Shown here: piece after piece, positions 9,449-18,702 of the stretch
How positions within the stretch are numbered: the first letter of the stretch is position 1
Layout: each line of letters opens with the position of its first letter
Notes under the pieces: model-generated
The model's input: the letters and a program-made list of their open reading frames with translations, nothing else
Told to the model about the DNA's origin: nothing
Databases searched by the model: none
Program-made: the position numbers and the translations under genes
Source: Methanobacteriota archaeon
GTDB lineage: Archaea > Halobacteriota > Methanosarcinia > Methanosarcinales > Methanosarcinaceae
Assembly: GCA_016841625.1 (NCBI GenBank)
Contig: JAENYU010000015.1
Span: forward strand, 33,443 to 97,442
Direction of reading: 5' to 3'
Length of the DNA stretch: 64,000 nucleotides

Positions 9449-10089
9449 CTGACTTTCCGCAGATGTCTGATAAATTAATTCATTTTTCCCACTAATGTAT
9501 AAATACAGTACTTCACCAATTGACTTGAATTATCAGCAGCTATTCCCGTTTTAACAATAAACGTATGCAAGCGAAGGTTTAATATTTTTATATTTCGTAA
9601 TCATTTTATTTATACTGATTTCTTCTATTTGAGGAGCCTCGGAAAAGTGCATGATTATCCAAATTTTGACTCATTTTTTCATCGTTAATAAATTTAATAA
9701 TTTTACATGATGCTGATTTGTGGAGTTGAGTTCAATGACTGTGTGAGGTTAGTTACAGATTCCAGACCTTTCCGACGCTCTCACTTACAAGAAAAAACAA
9801 CAACTACTGGCCTTATAATTTCAAACTTTCCGGATGTGAGATGATAAAATAAGGGGATAGTTCCTGTAAATTCCTTTCATCTATCAGTCACTTTCTAAAG
9901 AAATTGACGATGTAATTCATTTTATTCTTTGCAGTCAATATACAAAATGTGCCTCATGAGTTGTATTCTGTAAATGGTGACAGTGCAATAAAATGATCGC
10001 GGAATATTAAAAAATTTAACCGCCTCACGAATGCGTTTTTGCCTAAAACGGGAATAGCTGCTTTTGAGTGGAGATCTGCGGAAAGTCAG
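9449..10089. mobile_element. Non-coding 641-bp element remnant with nested inverted repeats
   Basis: Outer arms CTGACTTTCCGCAGAT (9449-9464) and ATCTGCGGAAAGTCAG (10074-10089) are a perfect 16-bp inverted repeat. Inner arms AGCAGCTATTCCCGTTTTA (9535-9553) and its exact complement (10044-10062) are 19 bp. Spacing between outer and inner blocks differs (70 versus 11 bases), as if one arm lost DNA. No convincing gene lies inside; a short frame near 9753-9810 might be a decayed transposase piece but is too short to identify. The right edge stops one base short of the stop codon of the membrane glycosyltransferase gene. Confidence 0.65.
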
Positions 10090-10090
10090 C

Positions 10091-12181
10091 TTATGACTCA
10101 AAATCAATATTTTGGAAAGCCAGACTCAAGCATCTCCTGTCATCTGAATCTTCAATGTCAGATGGTTTCAAGCAACCTTCTGGAACATGGAATCTCATTA
10201 GATTTATTCCTTCCTCGAGAGAGATGTTTGTTTCAATAGCACCGGGTTGTGTAGAAATAGGCTCTGCATATTCCAATTCCTCATTATTATAGATTTCAAG
10301 TGTTCTCGGTATATAATAACTCATTGCTTCAAAATTAATAGGTAGATCTCGATTTTCTTTTGAATACATTAAGATAGTCGCATTATTAGAGATCCAACGA
10401 CTTGAAATCCCATCCCAATTTTCGACAGTATACCAATTCTCCAAAAAGAAAACGGACAAGTTAGTTTGTTTTGAGGATACATCTTTCAAGGTGATGACTA
10501 AATCATTTGGTGATGAGGTCCGTATTGCATAAACAAAGTACCTTTTGTCAACATAAGCTGGTTTAAGATCCTTTATGGCTAGGGCACTTATCTCATTCTT
10601 GTTGAGATCTATAGAATTTTTGCTACTTCCAACGGATATATGAGCATCCATGTCACTATTCTTTGAGTTTAATATTACCAATAAAGTTTCGATTTCATTT
10701 TTGGATTTCAGAACCATATCAGCAGAACCACTGACTGTAAAGGCACCTCCCGATTCTTTGCTTTTATCATCTAACCTGTATACTAACATATCATCAATTT
10801 TGTGACTATTATACCAGAAAGGAAGGTTATTCAATTGAGTATATTCAAGTGGTAGGTATGAGTATGGAATGCTGGTCTGGTGGCTTGAAGGATTAATTGA
10901 ATTCCCAATTGGATCTAAAATAATTGGATTCAATGTAAGAACAGCTATTGAAATAACTAATAATACATTTTTCAGGTCGATTTTTCTGATTAAATAAATA
11001 AATGCCGGATAAATATAAAAATACCTATTTCCTACGGCGTGTTGCCCTCCCAAATAGTTATTTCCGATAATTGTACAGAAAAAAACAATATATAAAATAA
11101 TTCCTGTAAATATTAAGATTTTATCTGCATTTGAACTTATGTAATTATTAAAATTTGATTTTGGAGAAGCTTTTGAATCATTAGATAGAGATGTAAAAAC
11201 AGAAATTAATGCAAATAACGTGAAAGGATAGTACCAAAACATCCCTGTAAATCTTCCAAAAATGTAATAAAACAGATTGTATGGAATGACTTTAAGATTA
11301 TCCTCATTCATCAACGCATCCAGACGATTTTCAGACACACTAAAAGCCGGTTTTCCAGCTTCATTGATGTTGTCATATCCTTCAACAAATGGATACGAAT
11401 GTATATAATATAGCCTATCTCCTCCGTAAAAAGATAGACTTCCTGTATTTAGGAAAAAATATCCATATATAGTAATTACAGGAAGCATGAATATAAAAAG
11501 CATCATAAAAGAATTCTTAAACCTCTTGTTATGTAATTCATAAAATAACATCGGAATAAACAAGAGGATATTCGGTACTTTTGCTACAAAAGCGAGCCCA
11601 AAAACAAATGATGCTATAAAAAGATATTTTGGATTCTTATTTTTGAAATATCTCTCCCATAAAAATAAGCTAGCCATTATGAGGAACATGTTATAAATTT
11701 CTGCATGTATCCAAAAAATGTAAACAAAAGCAGTGGACATTGTAAAATATAACACCGATACACTCAGTGCAATTTTGTTTTCATTTTCAGTTCTTAAATA
11801 AAGATAACCCATTAGGATCATCATAAAAAACATTAATCCATTAAAAAACAGAATTCCATTCTTTCCTAATATTTTATAGAAAGGAGAAGCAAACAAAGCA
11901 TAGGAAAACTCTTTCCCATAATAATAATTCCCTTCTTCAGTTTTTATTAAAAAGAGACCCGATGGAAAATCATCAAATTGAGTTTCAAGTGCTCGCTCAA
12001 TATCTTTTGATTGATACTGTATGTCAAAGTCATTTGATATACTCTGTATCTGCATGTAATATGTAGAAGCATCTCCCCAACGATGAACAGGGGCAGCCAT
12101 TGATGCACATGATAAGAATAATAAAAGTAACATAAGTATAATATTAATATTTAGACGGTCAGATTTTCCAAAAATCTTCAA
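10091..12181 (-). CDS. Polytopic GT-C (PMT/GT39-like) membrane glycosyltransferase with C-terminal module
   Basis: 696 residues. The N-terminal two-thirds has an initial hydrophobic anchor, a first extracytoplasmic loop starting RWGDASTYY, and about ten further hydrophobic segments, the layout of lipid-phosphate-sugar-dependent GT-C enzymes. The C-terminal ~240 residues are soluble, and the final ~118 (bases 10094-10447) carry the pattern NWYTVENW...SRW...LEIYNN...MRFHVPEGC...DDRRCLSLAFQNI, the complete form of the module also inserted in the GT4 genes at 4810 and 6605. It would act on the outer membrane face using a polyprenyl-phosphate sugar, which the GT2 enzymes nearby could make. Specificity unknown. 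Confidence 0.75.
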   Translation of the reverse strand: MKIFGKSDRLNINIILMLLLLFLSCASMAAPVHRWGDASTYYMQIQSISNDFDIQYQSKDIERALETQFDDFPSGLFLIKTEEGNYYYGKEFSYALFASPFYKILGKNGILFFNGLMFFMMILMGYLYLRTENENKIALSVSVLYFTMSTAFVYIFWIHAEIYNMFLIMASLFLWERYFKNKNPKYLFIASFVFGLAFVAKVPNILLFIPMLFYELHNKRFKNSFMMLFIFMLPVITIYGYFFLNTGSLSFYGGDRLYYIHSYPFVEGYDNINEAGKPAFSVSENRLDALMNEDNLKVIPYNLFYYIFGRFTGMFWYYPFTLFALISVFTSLSNDSKASPKSNFNNYISSNADKILIFTGIILYIVFFCTIIGNNYLGGQHAVGNRYFYIYPAFIYLIRKIDLKNVLLVISIAVLTLNPIILDPIGNSINPSSHQTSIPYSYLPLEYTQLNNLPFWYNSHKIDDMLVYRLDDKSKESGGAFTVSGSADMVLKSKNEIETLLVILNSKNSDMDAHISVGSSKNSIDLNKNEISALAIKDLKPAYVDKRYFVYAIRTSSPNDLVITLKDVSSKQTNLSVFFLENWYTVENWDGISSRWISNNATILMYSKENRDLPINFEAMSYYIPRTLEIYNNEELEYAEPISTQPGAIETNISLEEGINLMRFHVPEGCLKPSDIEDSDDRRCLSLAFQNIDFES

Positions 12182-12320
12182 TTTTTTTGTAGCACTCTTG
12201 TATGAAATAGGACTGCCTCCTCGTCAATAGAATTATTTTTTAGACAGAAACGTTTTTACATATATAAAATGTTTCTATTAAGTGTACTTATTTTATTACT
12301 TTGTATCCTCTTTAAATTTA

Positions 12321-12486
12321 TGGGAGAATTTTCATTTGTATTCGGTTAAGGAATCTGTTAACGTTGAGATGACTACTACAATCATCTACTCACCTCGATT
12401 TTCATTTATAGGTTACAGAAATTGCAATGAAAATAACACGTTTCTTACAGATCGTATCTTAACCGAATACGAATGGGAGAATTTTC
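12321..12486. mobile_element. Mini-element (~140 bp) with inverted ends and 13-bp flanking direct repeat
   Basis: TGGGAGAATTTTC occurs at 12321-12333 and again at 12474-12486 in the same orientation. Immediately inside, CATTTGTATTCGGTTAAG (12333-12350) and CTTAACCGAATACGAATG (12458-12475) are inverted with one mismatch in 18. This is the geometry of a small non-autonomous transposon with a target duplication. No coding capacity is visible. It lies upstream of the divergent membrane-glycosyltransferase and YbhN-like genes. Confidence 0.65.
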
Positions 12487-12878
12487 CAACTAGAAAATAG
12501 TACAACAATTTTGGTAACTATTCATGTTTTAGAAGTATGGTCAATGATAGCGAAAAATCATTCATGTAAGCAAATTTCCAACATTTGTATTTTGTTATAG
12601 ACCTTCCTTGCTGGCGATATCGCTACAAATTAGAAAGATTGCAATGTATGCCTTTACTTAAAGATGTAGTCAAATGATAACACTTCTAAAACCGGAGTAG
12701 TTAGTAATTTAGTTAGACATTTATGGAGTTAATCCTGCATCTTGAGTTTGTTTCTCAAACTTGGGGAAATTCTTAAATATTCAGCACATGTGTGAAATTT
12801 ACCTGTTTCCATACAATTTGAAGAGGATACATTACTTTAAATAAATAGGAACCTGTCACTGTCGTAGAGGATCTAAAA
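12487..12878. other. Intergenic stretch with an 11-bp inverted repeat
   Basis: About 390 AT-rich bases without a gene. GTTTTAGAAGT at 12526-12536 and its complement at 12682-12692 bracket about 145 bases; the left arm is preceded by GTAACTATTCA (12514-12524), which matches part of the 18-bp arms at 4654 and 4834. Probably another degraded mini-element. The promoter of the gene at 12879 must lie at the right end, but I cannot fix a TATA box with confidence. Confidence 0.45.
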
Positions 12879-13862
12879 ATGAATCCAAAATCAATTATAA
12901 AATTATTAACAATCTGCATAACAATATTGCTTGTTTTAATATTGTTTTCACAGATAAAATTAAGCGATATTGTTTACACACTTACAGTATTAAATTATTT
13001 TCATCTCCTCTTCGCATTTATACTGTACTCCTGCAGTTATTTTTTCAGGACTTTAAGATTTTACATTTTATTAGATAAAAAAGTGAGTCTAAAAGATTTG
13101 TTCCACATAGTCTGCGTCCATAACATGGCAAATAATATTTTTCCAGCAAGAACTGGTGAATTATCATATGTATATCTTTTAAACAAAGTGCACAATAAGC
13201 AGACTGGAGAAGGGATCGCCTCACTGGCGGTTGCGCGTGTTTTGGATTTATTTATAATTTTAATTATGTTTTTTATTTCCCTTTATTTTGTAGAATTTTT
13301 GTCTTCTTCAGTTTCAAAAATAATTTGGATCGCTGCTTCTTTCATGATAATTTTGATTGTTTTTTTTGCATTATCTCTTTATTTTGGAACTTATATTTCC
13401 CTTTTTACAAGGAATATTTTCATTGGATTAAAAATAGACAGGATCAATGTAATTATTTTTTTATTAAATAAAGTAGATGAAGTGATAGAAAGTATTCAAG
13501 CTATAAAATCTTTCAAAAAAACTGCATTCCTCGAGCTAATTATAGCTTCTTTTGGCATCTGGCTTTCAATGTATTCTTTCAATTTCCTTCTAGTGAGTGC
13601 TATGAACATTGATCTCGATTTCCTTTCGGTAATATTTGCCACATCTTTTGCGATATTTACGACCGTGTTGCCAATTCAAGGAGTGGGGGGATTTGGGACA
13701 TTGGAGGGAGGGTGGACTGTTGGGTTTATTACCGTTGGTTTAGCAAGTGATCTAGCAATCAGTTCTGGGTTTATTTATCACACGATAATATGGATTTATT
13801 TCTTAATTTTAGGAGCATGGGGGACGTTAATGCTGAAAAGGAATGAACCAAAAGAAGTTTGA
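12879..13862 (+). CDS. YbhN/UPF0104 (LPG-synthase-TM-like) flippase-like membrane protein
   Basis: 327 residues with about eight hydrophobic segments. Diagnostic family motifs are NNIFPARTGELSYVYLL in the first third and LPIQGVGGFGTLEGGW near the C-terminus. Members of this superfamily include the membrane part of lysyl-phosphatidylglycerol synthase and archaeal proteins implicated in moving or handling dolichyl-phosphate sugars. In this cluster, between a GT-C enzyme and two dolichyl-phosphate-sugar-synthase-like GT2 genes, a role in lipid-linked sugar translocation is a reasonable inference. Very low GC, like its neighbours. Confidence 0.85.
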   Translation: MNPKSIIKLLTICITILLVLILFSQIKLSDIVYTLTVLNYFHLLFAFILYSCSYFFRTLRFYILLDKKVSLKDLFHIVCVHNMANNIFPARTGELSYVYLLNKVHNKQTGEGIASLAVARVLDLFIILIMFFISLYFVEFLSSSVSKIIWIAASFMIILIVFFALSLYFGTYISLFTRNIFIGLKIDRINVIIFLLNKVDEVIESIQAIKSFKKTAFLELIIASFGIWLSMYSFNFLLVSAMNIDLDFLSVIFATSFAIFTTVLPIQGVGGFGTLEGGWTVGFITVGLASDLAISSGFIYHTIIWIYFLILGAWGTLMLKRNEPKEV

Positions 13863-14320
13863 AATTATTTTTCATTCCCCATATTACATATAAATCATTA
13901 GGACAGGACATCTTGGCATTCATTTCAAGATTTAATTTTTTTTCTGTCAGAAGATCTTTACCATTTTTCTACAAAGTTTAATTTTCGACATTGAACGTTT
14001 TGTACCTCTTTTTCCCATGACCTTACAAAATATAATTTATGTTCATTGGTCATCGGTTAAGAATTTTCTTGCCTGAAAGCTATCGATTTTGTAGCAGAAG
14101 CCTGCCTTAAATTTTGGCCTCTTTACATGAAATCGATACTTTATTCCAGTCCACAATATGTTGAAATTTTAGACAACTGTTGTATAAATGGAGGAAATTT
14201 GTCACGATTCCCCATTCCGAAGACACATGAATTTATGTTATATAATGTCATCCAAATACAAATTGGACATCAATCGCTTTAAAAATGGTTTAAACAAATT
14301 TTTTTGGCAAATAATTTTTA
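13863..14320. other. Convergent intergenic region, nothing recognised
   Basis: About 460 AT-rich bases between the 3' ends of a plus-strand and a minus-strand gene. I see short T-runs but no clear hairpin terminator, no repeat and no credible gene; short open frames here lack family features. Confidence 0.5.
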
Positions 14321-15427
14321 TTATTCAATATTATTGGAAGATAAGGGATTGTGTGAAAAATGGCAAAACCTCAAATCATTAAATTTGGTTTGAATGTAAT
14401 GACACCCTACAACAAATAACGGGATAAATATGAAAATAATTATTATGTCCAATAGAATTCCAGATGCATGTAGAGAATTTACTAAGAAATGCTTCAAACA
14501 ATAAAGGATTGGAACGTGGAATAGGTATATGGTGTAAGATGAAAATGAAACGTATCTACATAAATAATAAACCTTTGGCTTAATTAACTCGGCAATAGAA
14601 AATATATGATTATAAGTCAGTAGAGTAAATGAAAAAAGAAGAATTCCCATATTTAATATAACAATAATTGGATTTATATTCTGGTCGTTAAATATATACT
14701 CTTTCGAGTCAAATTTTGTAACTTTTAAGTGCATAATTATAGATCCAAAAAACAAAAGAGGCATATAAGCAATCATTTTCTTATAATTGTCATTTTCAAA
14801 CAAATTTAGCGATCTGATAAATATTCCACTCATAAATAATGGTAAATATAAAAAAACCCTGACTTCAATGATGTTAAAAAGATACCTTATAATAAACAGT
14901 CCCAGTACAACAAAAAGACAGTTTAAAAATAGTTTCTGACCAGTCTTCGAATAATATATTATGAATGGATATATTAAATAAAACAAAATAATCATCCCAA
15001 TGTACCACAATCCCCAATATGAGATCTGTACATAATTAGGGGCTAAGATGATTTGGGTGCCAAATATGTATTCAATAACAGTCAAAATATTGAAATTTTT
15101 AGTGGGGATTAATTTGAAAAAGTCAAATATGAGAATATGGATCAAAAGAGCTACCCAATAAAGTTGAAATATGCGCAATAACCTTTTTTTATAAAAACCA
15201 AGAATATCGTGTGAATCTTTAATTTCACTGTTATTGTAATATAACGAGTATCCTGATATAAAAACAAAAAGACCTAATCCGAACCTTCCAATGTAAGGTT
15301 GGAATAAAATGAAATAGTCATGGCTTGAATAATAACACAAATGGTGAATAAGGATTAATAATATTGCAATTGTTTTGATTATATCAATCTCATATAATCT
15401 TTTTTTCAAAGATTTCAGCTCCGACAT
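14321..15427 (-). CDS. Acyltransferase-3 family membrane protein (O-acetyltransferase-like)
   Basis: 368 residues with about ten hydrophobic segments. The start RLYEIDIIKTIAILLILIHHL, with the catalytic-type histidine in the first membrane helix, and a following GRFGLGLFVFISGY are hallmarks of the acyltransferase-3 family, which transfers acetyl or other acyl groups to sugars or lipids at the membrane. The context of glycosyltransferases supports O-acylation of the surface glycan. The substrate cannot be deduced. It is transcribed with the following minus-strand genes but is separated from the methyltransferase by about 140 bases. Confidence 0.87.
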   Translation of the reverse strand: MSELKSLKKRLYEIDIIKTIAILLILIHHLCYYSSHDYFILFQPYIGRFGLGLFVFISGYSLYYNNSEIKDSHDILGFYKKRLLRIFQLYWVALLIHILIFDFFKLIPTKNFNILTVIEYIFGTQIILAPNYVQISYWGLWYIGMIILFYLIYPFIIYYSKTGQKLFLNCLFVVLGLFIIRYLFNIIEVRVFLYLPLFMSGIFIRSLNLFENDNYKKMIAYMPLLFFGSIIMHLKVTKFDSKEYIFNDQNINPIIVILNMGILLFSFTLLTYNHIFSIAELIKPKVYYLCRYVSFSSYTIYLFHVPILYCLKHFLVNSLHASGILLDIIIIFIFIPLFVVGCHYIQTKFNDLRFCHFSHNPLSSNNIE

Positions 15428-15569
15428 ATAAATGGAAACAGTTTTCCTTCAAAAGACACTGTTTTAAGTGATTCAAATTTCCTATTTGATTAAAGCTTAG
15501 TGAAATTATTCAATCTGAATTTAAATCAAAATATTATATCCCAGATAAACAAAATTCCCTGTATTTTTT

Positions 15570-16295
15570 TTATTTTTTCTTACATACAGCAATCAAAGAA
15601 AGACCAATTGGGAAATGTATGTTGTTTTCGATGACTGAAAACCACCTATTTAGCAACTGTAGAGATAAAGTGGATTTATTGCTATATCTAAATCCTTCAT
15701 TTATTTTTTTATGTAGTATCTTTTCAGAAATAAAGACAGGTATGAATCCCAGAAAATTCCAGTGTCTGATTTCTGTGATCTCCAAACCAGAATTTTCAAT
15801 TAATTTGACAAAATCCGCTTTATTGTATCTTCTGTAATGCCCTATTTCCCTGTCTCTTTGGCCATACAAAAAACTAAAAGCAGGAACTGATATTATGAGG
15901 TTTGCATCATTTTTGAGTGTGTATACCAAATTGCTAAGTGCTAATTGATCATCATCTATATGTTCAAGAACATCAAGGCAAATAATTGTATCATGTCTGT
16001 TTTCACCAAGTGATTTAACTTCCAGTAAATTCATGGTGTAAATATAAGCCTTTTGATTATTTTGTTTAAGGATCTTTTTCGTAAAGGAAGTTAATTTTTC
16101 GGAACAATCAATTGCTGTTACTTTATATCCTTCGTTGCAAAGACTTAAAGTCATATGACCAGTGCCACAACCCGCGTCCAGCACACACTCCCCAATAACA
16201 TATCTTTTGACAAGTTTTCGCAAATTTTCCCATCTGAAATCTTTTTTCCCGGATTCATGAATCTTTTCTAGATGGTCAATTATTTTGGAATCCAT
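15570..16295 (-). CDS. Class I SAM-dependent methyltransferase
   Basis: 241 residues from the ATG at 16295, which has GGTGA five bases upstream; a GTG nine bases earlier (16304) overlaps that ribosome site and is less likely. SAM motif I is CVLDAGCGTGHMTL, followed by VTAIDCS and IICLDVLEHIDDD, typical of UbiE/Methyltransf_11-like enzymes. The C-terminal quarter is hydrophobic and basic, perhaps membrane-associated. It sits directly after a dolichyl-phosphate-sugar-synthase-like GT2, so the acceptor may be a lipid-linked sugar or a polyprenyl lipid (inference). Confidence 0.82.
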   Translation of the reverse strand: MDSKIIDHLEKIHESGKKDFRWENLRKLVKRYVIGECVLDAGCGTGHMTLSLCNEGYKVTAIDCSEKLTSFTKKILKQNNQKAYIYTMNLLEVKSLGENRHDTIICLDVLEHIDDDQLALSNLVYTLKNDANLIISVPAFSFLYGQRDREIGHYRRYNKADFVKLIENSGLEITEIRHWNFLGFIPVFISEKILHKKINEGFRYSNKSTLSLQLLNRWFSVIENNIHFPIGLSLIAVCKKK

Positions 16296-16362
16296 TAAAT
16301 TCACCTATATTTTAATAATTATTCATCAAGTTACGGTGGAAATAATTCTAGGAGTCACTTTT

Positions 16363-17304
16363 TTAATAATTAGTGTCCAGTTCATAGCTATCGTACTTTA
16401 TAATATAATCATCATTATTTCTGTCGTTTGTGATCAGTTCTCCTATTAACCCTAAGGAAATAAATTGCACCCCTATTACCATGAATAATATCCCCAGCAT
16501 GAGTAGAGGTCGATCTCCTATTGTTGTACCCATAATCCATAATGAGAGTAAGTACATACAAATAACAGTTCCAGAAAGTCCAAATGTGAAACCTATTCCT
16601 CCAAAAACGTGCAAAGGTCTCTTTTTGTACATCATCAGAAATGTGACTGTAATCAGATCCAGGAATCCTTTCAGAAGCCTTTCAATCCCGTATTTTGATT
16701 TTCCGTGAATTCTGGGATGGTGCTCAACTTTAATTTCCCCTACAGTGTACCCTTTCCAGTGGGCAAGAGCCGGAATATAGCGGTGAAACTCCCCATATAC
16801 ACTTATATTTTTTACAACGTAATTCCTGTAAGCCTTGTACCCACAGTTAAAGTCATTAATGTTGACACCTGTCAGGAATCGGGTTAATTTATTAAAGAAT
16901 TTTGAAGGCAGAGTTTTCGAGATGGGATCATGCCTTTCAAACTTCCAGCCGGAAACCATATCATATTCATTTAATTTTTCAAGGAATCTGGGGATTTCTT
17001 TTGGGTCATCCTGCAGGTCCCCGTCCATTGTGATAACCATATCCCCTTCAGCTTTCTTAAACCCACATGATAGAGCCGCAGCCTTTCCACAATTCCTCTG
17101 GAACTGTACTATTTTAACTCTTTCATCTTTGATTTTTTTAATTTCTTCAAAGGTATTATCTGTTGACCCGTCATCAATGAATATTATTTCATATGTTTTG
17201 TTCAATTGTAAAAGATTACCACTTAGTTCGTTGTATAATTCAAAGACATTTTCTCCTTCATTGTAAACTGGGATTATAATTGAGAGGCTCGGTTTATTGG
17301 ACAT
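16363..17304 (-). CDS. GT2 dolichyl/polyprenyl-phosphate sugar synthase with two membrane helices (DPM1/GtrB-like)
   Basis: 313 residues. Residues 1-230 form a GT-A fold: SIIIPVYNEGEN at the start, FIDDGSTDNT, and the DGDLQDDP metal-binding motif; the amphipathic HHPRIHGKSKYG segment precedes two C-terminal hydrophobic helices, as in DPM1/GtrB enzymes. It would transfer a hexose from a nucleotide sugar to a polyprenyl phosphate on the cytoplasmic face. A GAGGAAA ribosome site precedes the ATG. The product could feed the GT-C enzyme at 10091-12181. Confidence 0.88.
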   Translation of the reverse strand: MSNKPSLSIIIPVYNEGENVFELYNELSGNLLQLNKTYEIIFIDDGSTDNTFEEIKKIKDERVKIVQFQRNCGKAAALSCGFKKAEGDMVITMDGDLQDDPKEIPRFLEKLNEYDMVSGWKFERHDPISKTLPSKFFNKLTRFLTGVNINDFNCGYKAYRNYVVKNISVYGEFHRYIPALAHWKGYTVGEIKVEHHPRIHGKSKYGIERLLKGFLDLITVTFLMMYKKRPLHVFGGIGFTFGLSGTVICMYLLSLWIMGTTIGDRPLLMLGILFMVIGVQFISLGLIGELITNDRNNDDYIIKYDSYELDTNY

Positions 17305-17524
17305 TTACGTTTCCTCTGGATTGGAATATCTTGTTCTGGAAGCAGGCTTGAGCTTTTAGGACATAAGCTTCTCTAATTTTTCATTTAATCTTTGAACTAG
17401 ATCCAGAAATCTCACCACAACTTCGTGAAACATCAGAACTAATTTAATATGAATTATATCATTTTTACAAAAATATCTGTTATCTGTCTGAATTAGGCAT
17501 ACATATTTTTTTTCATTTGTTCAG

Positions 17525-18694
17525 CTAGAAATCTAGTAAAGACTCATAAAATGAATAAAGCTGCGATAAAATTTTGTCCCACTCATACTTTTCAGCTTTT
17601 TTAAACGCAGAAACAGCCATCTCCTCATAATAACTTCCATTTTCAAGTATCTTTCTAACCCCTTCTGCAAGCCCCCTCTCCCCAAGCTCCACAACGAACC
17701 CATTCACTCCATCTTCCACCAGCCCCTGCGCCGCATTATACCTTTCCTTCACCGTCACCACCGGCACCCCGCAGGCAAAAGCCTCTATCACAACCATCCC
17801 GAACCCTTCCCTGGAAGATGGCAGTACAAGCACCTTTGAAGCCTTTATCTTCCCTATCAGTGCCTCGTATTCCTGAAAACCTGTAAAATCCACATGGCCC
17901 CGAACACCGAGTTCATCTGCAAGTTTCAGCAGCGCCTCTCCTTCAGGGCCGTCCCCAACAATGCAGCACCTGATCCCCGGGAAATCGGCTTTAAGGAGCG
18001 CCACCGCCCGGACAAGGACATCGACGTTTTTTTCTTTTATGAGCCTGCCAGCAAAAATAATATCGTAAAGCTTCCTACCCGGGTCGGCAAAAGTCCAGCC
18101 CCCTTCAGGTTCAATTTCAGAAATCCTTTTTAAGTCGATCCCGTTCGGGACAACTGCAATTTCTTCTCCGGGGACCCCGAGGGCTTCAAGCCTTTTTTTT
18201 GTCCAGTCCGAAACCGCGATGTTATTATCAGAGATTTTTGCAACCGCTTTTTCGACCATTTGCCCGAAAAACCCACGCCAGTGCCCGAGGTATTCATACC
18301 AGTACCCGTCCCAGACCTCGTGCCAGGTGAACACTGCCGGAGTTTTATTCAAAACGGATATTGCTTTCACAGTAAAGCAGGAAAAGTAGGGAAAGACGCT
18401 CACATCGATAAGGTCGAACTTTTCTTTCCGGAGCCGGGGGAACAGTTTAACGGAAAACACGACTGCTTCGGAGATCGAGCGTTTGCCGCCGACGTAGAGT
18501 TCTCTTTGCCCGCATACCCCGTGCAGGGTCATTCCCTCATACTCGATAATGTCTTCGCCTTCCCACCACTTGATCCCGAAGAGGTGCACTTCGTTTCCGC
18601 GGGCTGCCAGGCGCTTTCCGAGTTCATGGATGCGCATTTCTGCGCCTCCTTTGACCCAGGGATAGACAGCGTCGTAGACGAAGGCTATTTTCAT
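17525..18694 (-). CDS. Glycosyltransferase family 4
   Basis: 389 residues from the ATG at 18694, supported by GGTGA eight bases upstream; a GTG at 18706 overlapping the previous stop would add four residues. N-terminal KIAFVYDAVYPWVKGGAEMRIHELG is a textbook GT4 start; the C-terminal domain has FAGRLIKEKNVDVLVRAV and SSREGFGMVVIEAFACGVPVV. Base composition is clearly more GC-rich than the genes between 4.6 and 17.3 kb. It follows the GT2 gene at 18703 in the same operon. Confidence 0.9.
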   Translation of the reverse strand: MKIAFVYDAVYPWVKGGAEMRIHELGKRLAARGNEVHLFGIKWWEGEDIIEYEGMTLHGVCGQRELYVGGKRSISEAVVFSVKLFPRLRKEKFDLIDVSVFPYFSCFTVKAISVLNKTPAVFTWHEVWDGYWYEYLGHWRGFFGQMVEKAVAKISDNNIAVSDWTKKRLEALGVPGEEIAVVPNGIDLKRISEIEPEGGWTFADPGRKLYDIIFAGRLIKEKNVDVLVRAVALLKADFPGIRCCIVGDGPEGEALLKLADELGVRGHVDFTGFQEYEALIGKIKASKVLVLPSSREGFGMVVIEAFACGVPVVTVKERYNAAQGLVEDGVNGFVVELGERGLAEGVRKILENGSYYEEMAVSAFKKAEKYEWDKILSQLYSFYESLLDF

Positions 18695-18702
18695 TGCACC
18701 AC

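Noticed and set aside
10091..12181. Truncation of the GT-C gene by the adjacent inverted-repeat element
   Set aside because: The C-terminal module is complete (ends at its usual DxRxL...QNI segment) and the stop lies just outside the repeat.
12282..12500. 72-codon plus-strand frame
   Set aside because: It spans the mini-element and both of its flanking repeats, so it is a chance frame.
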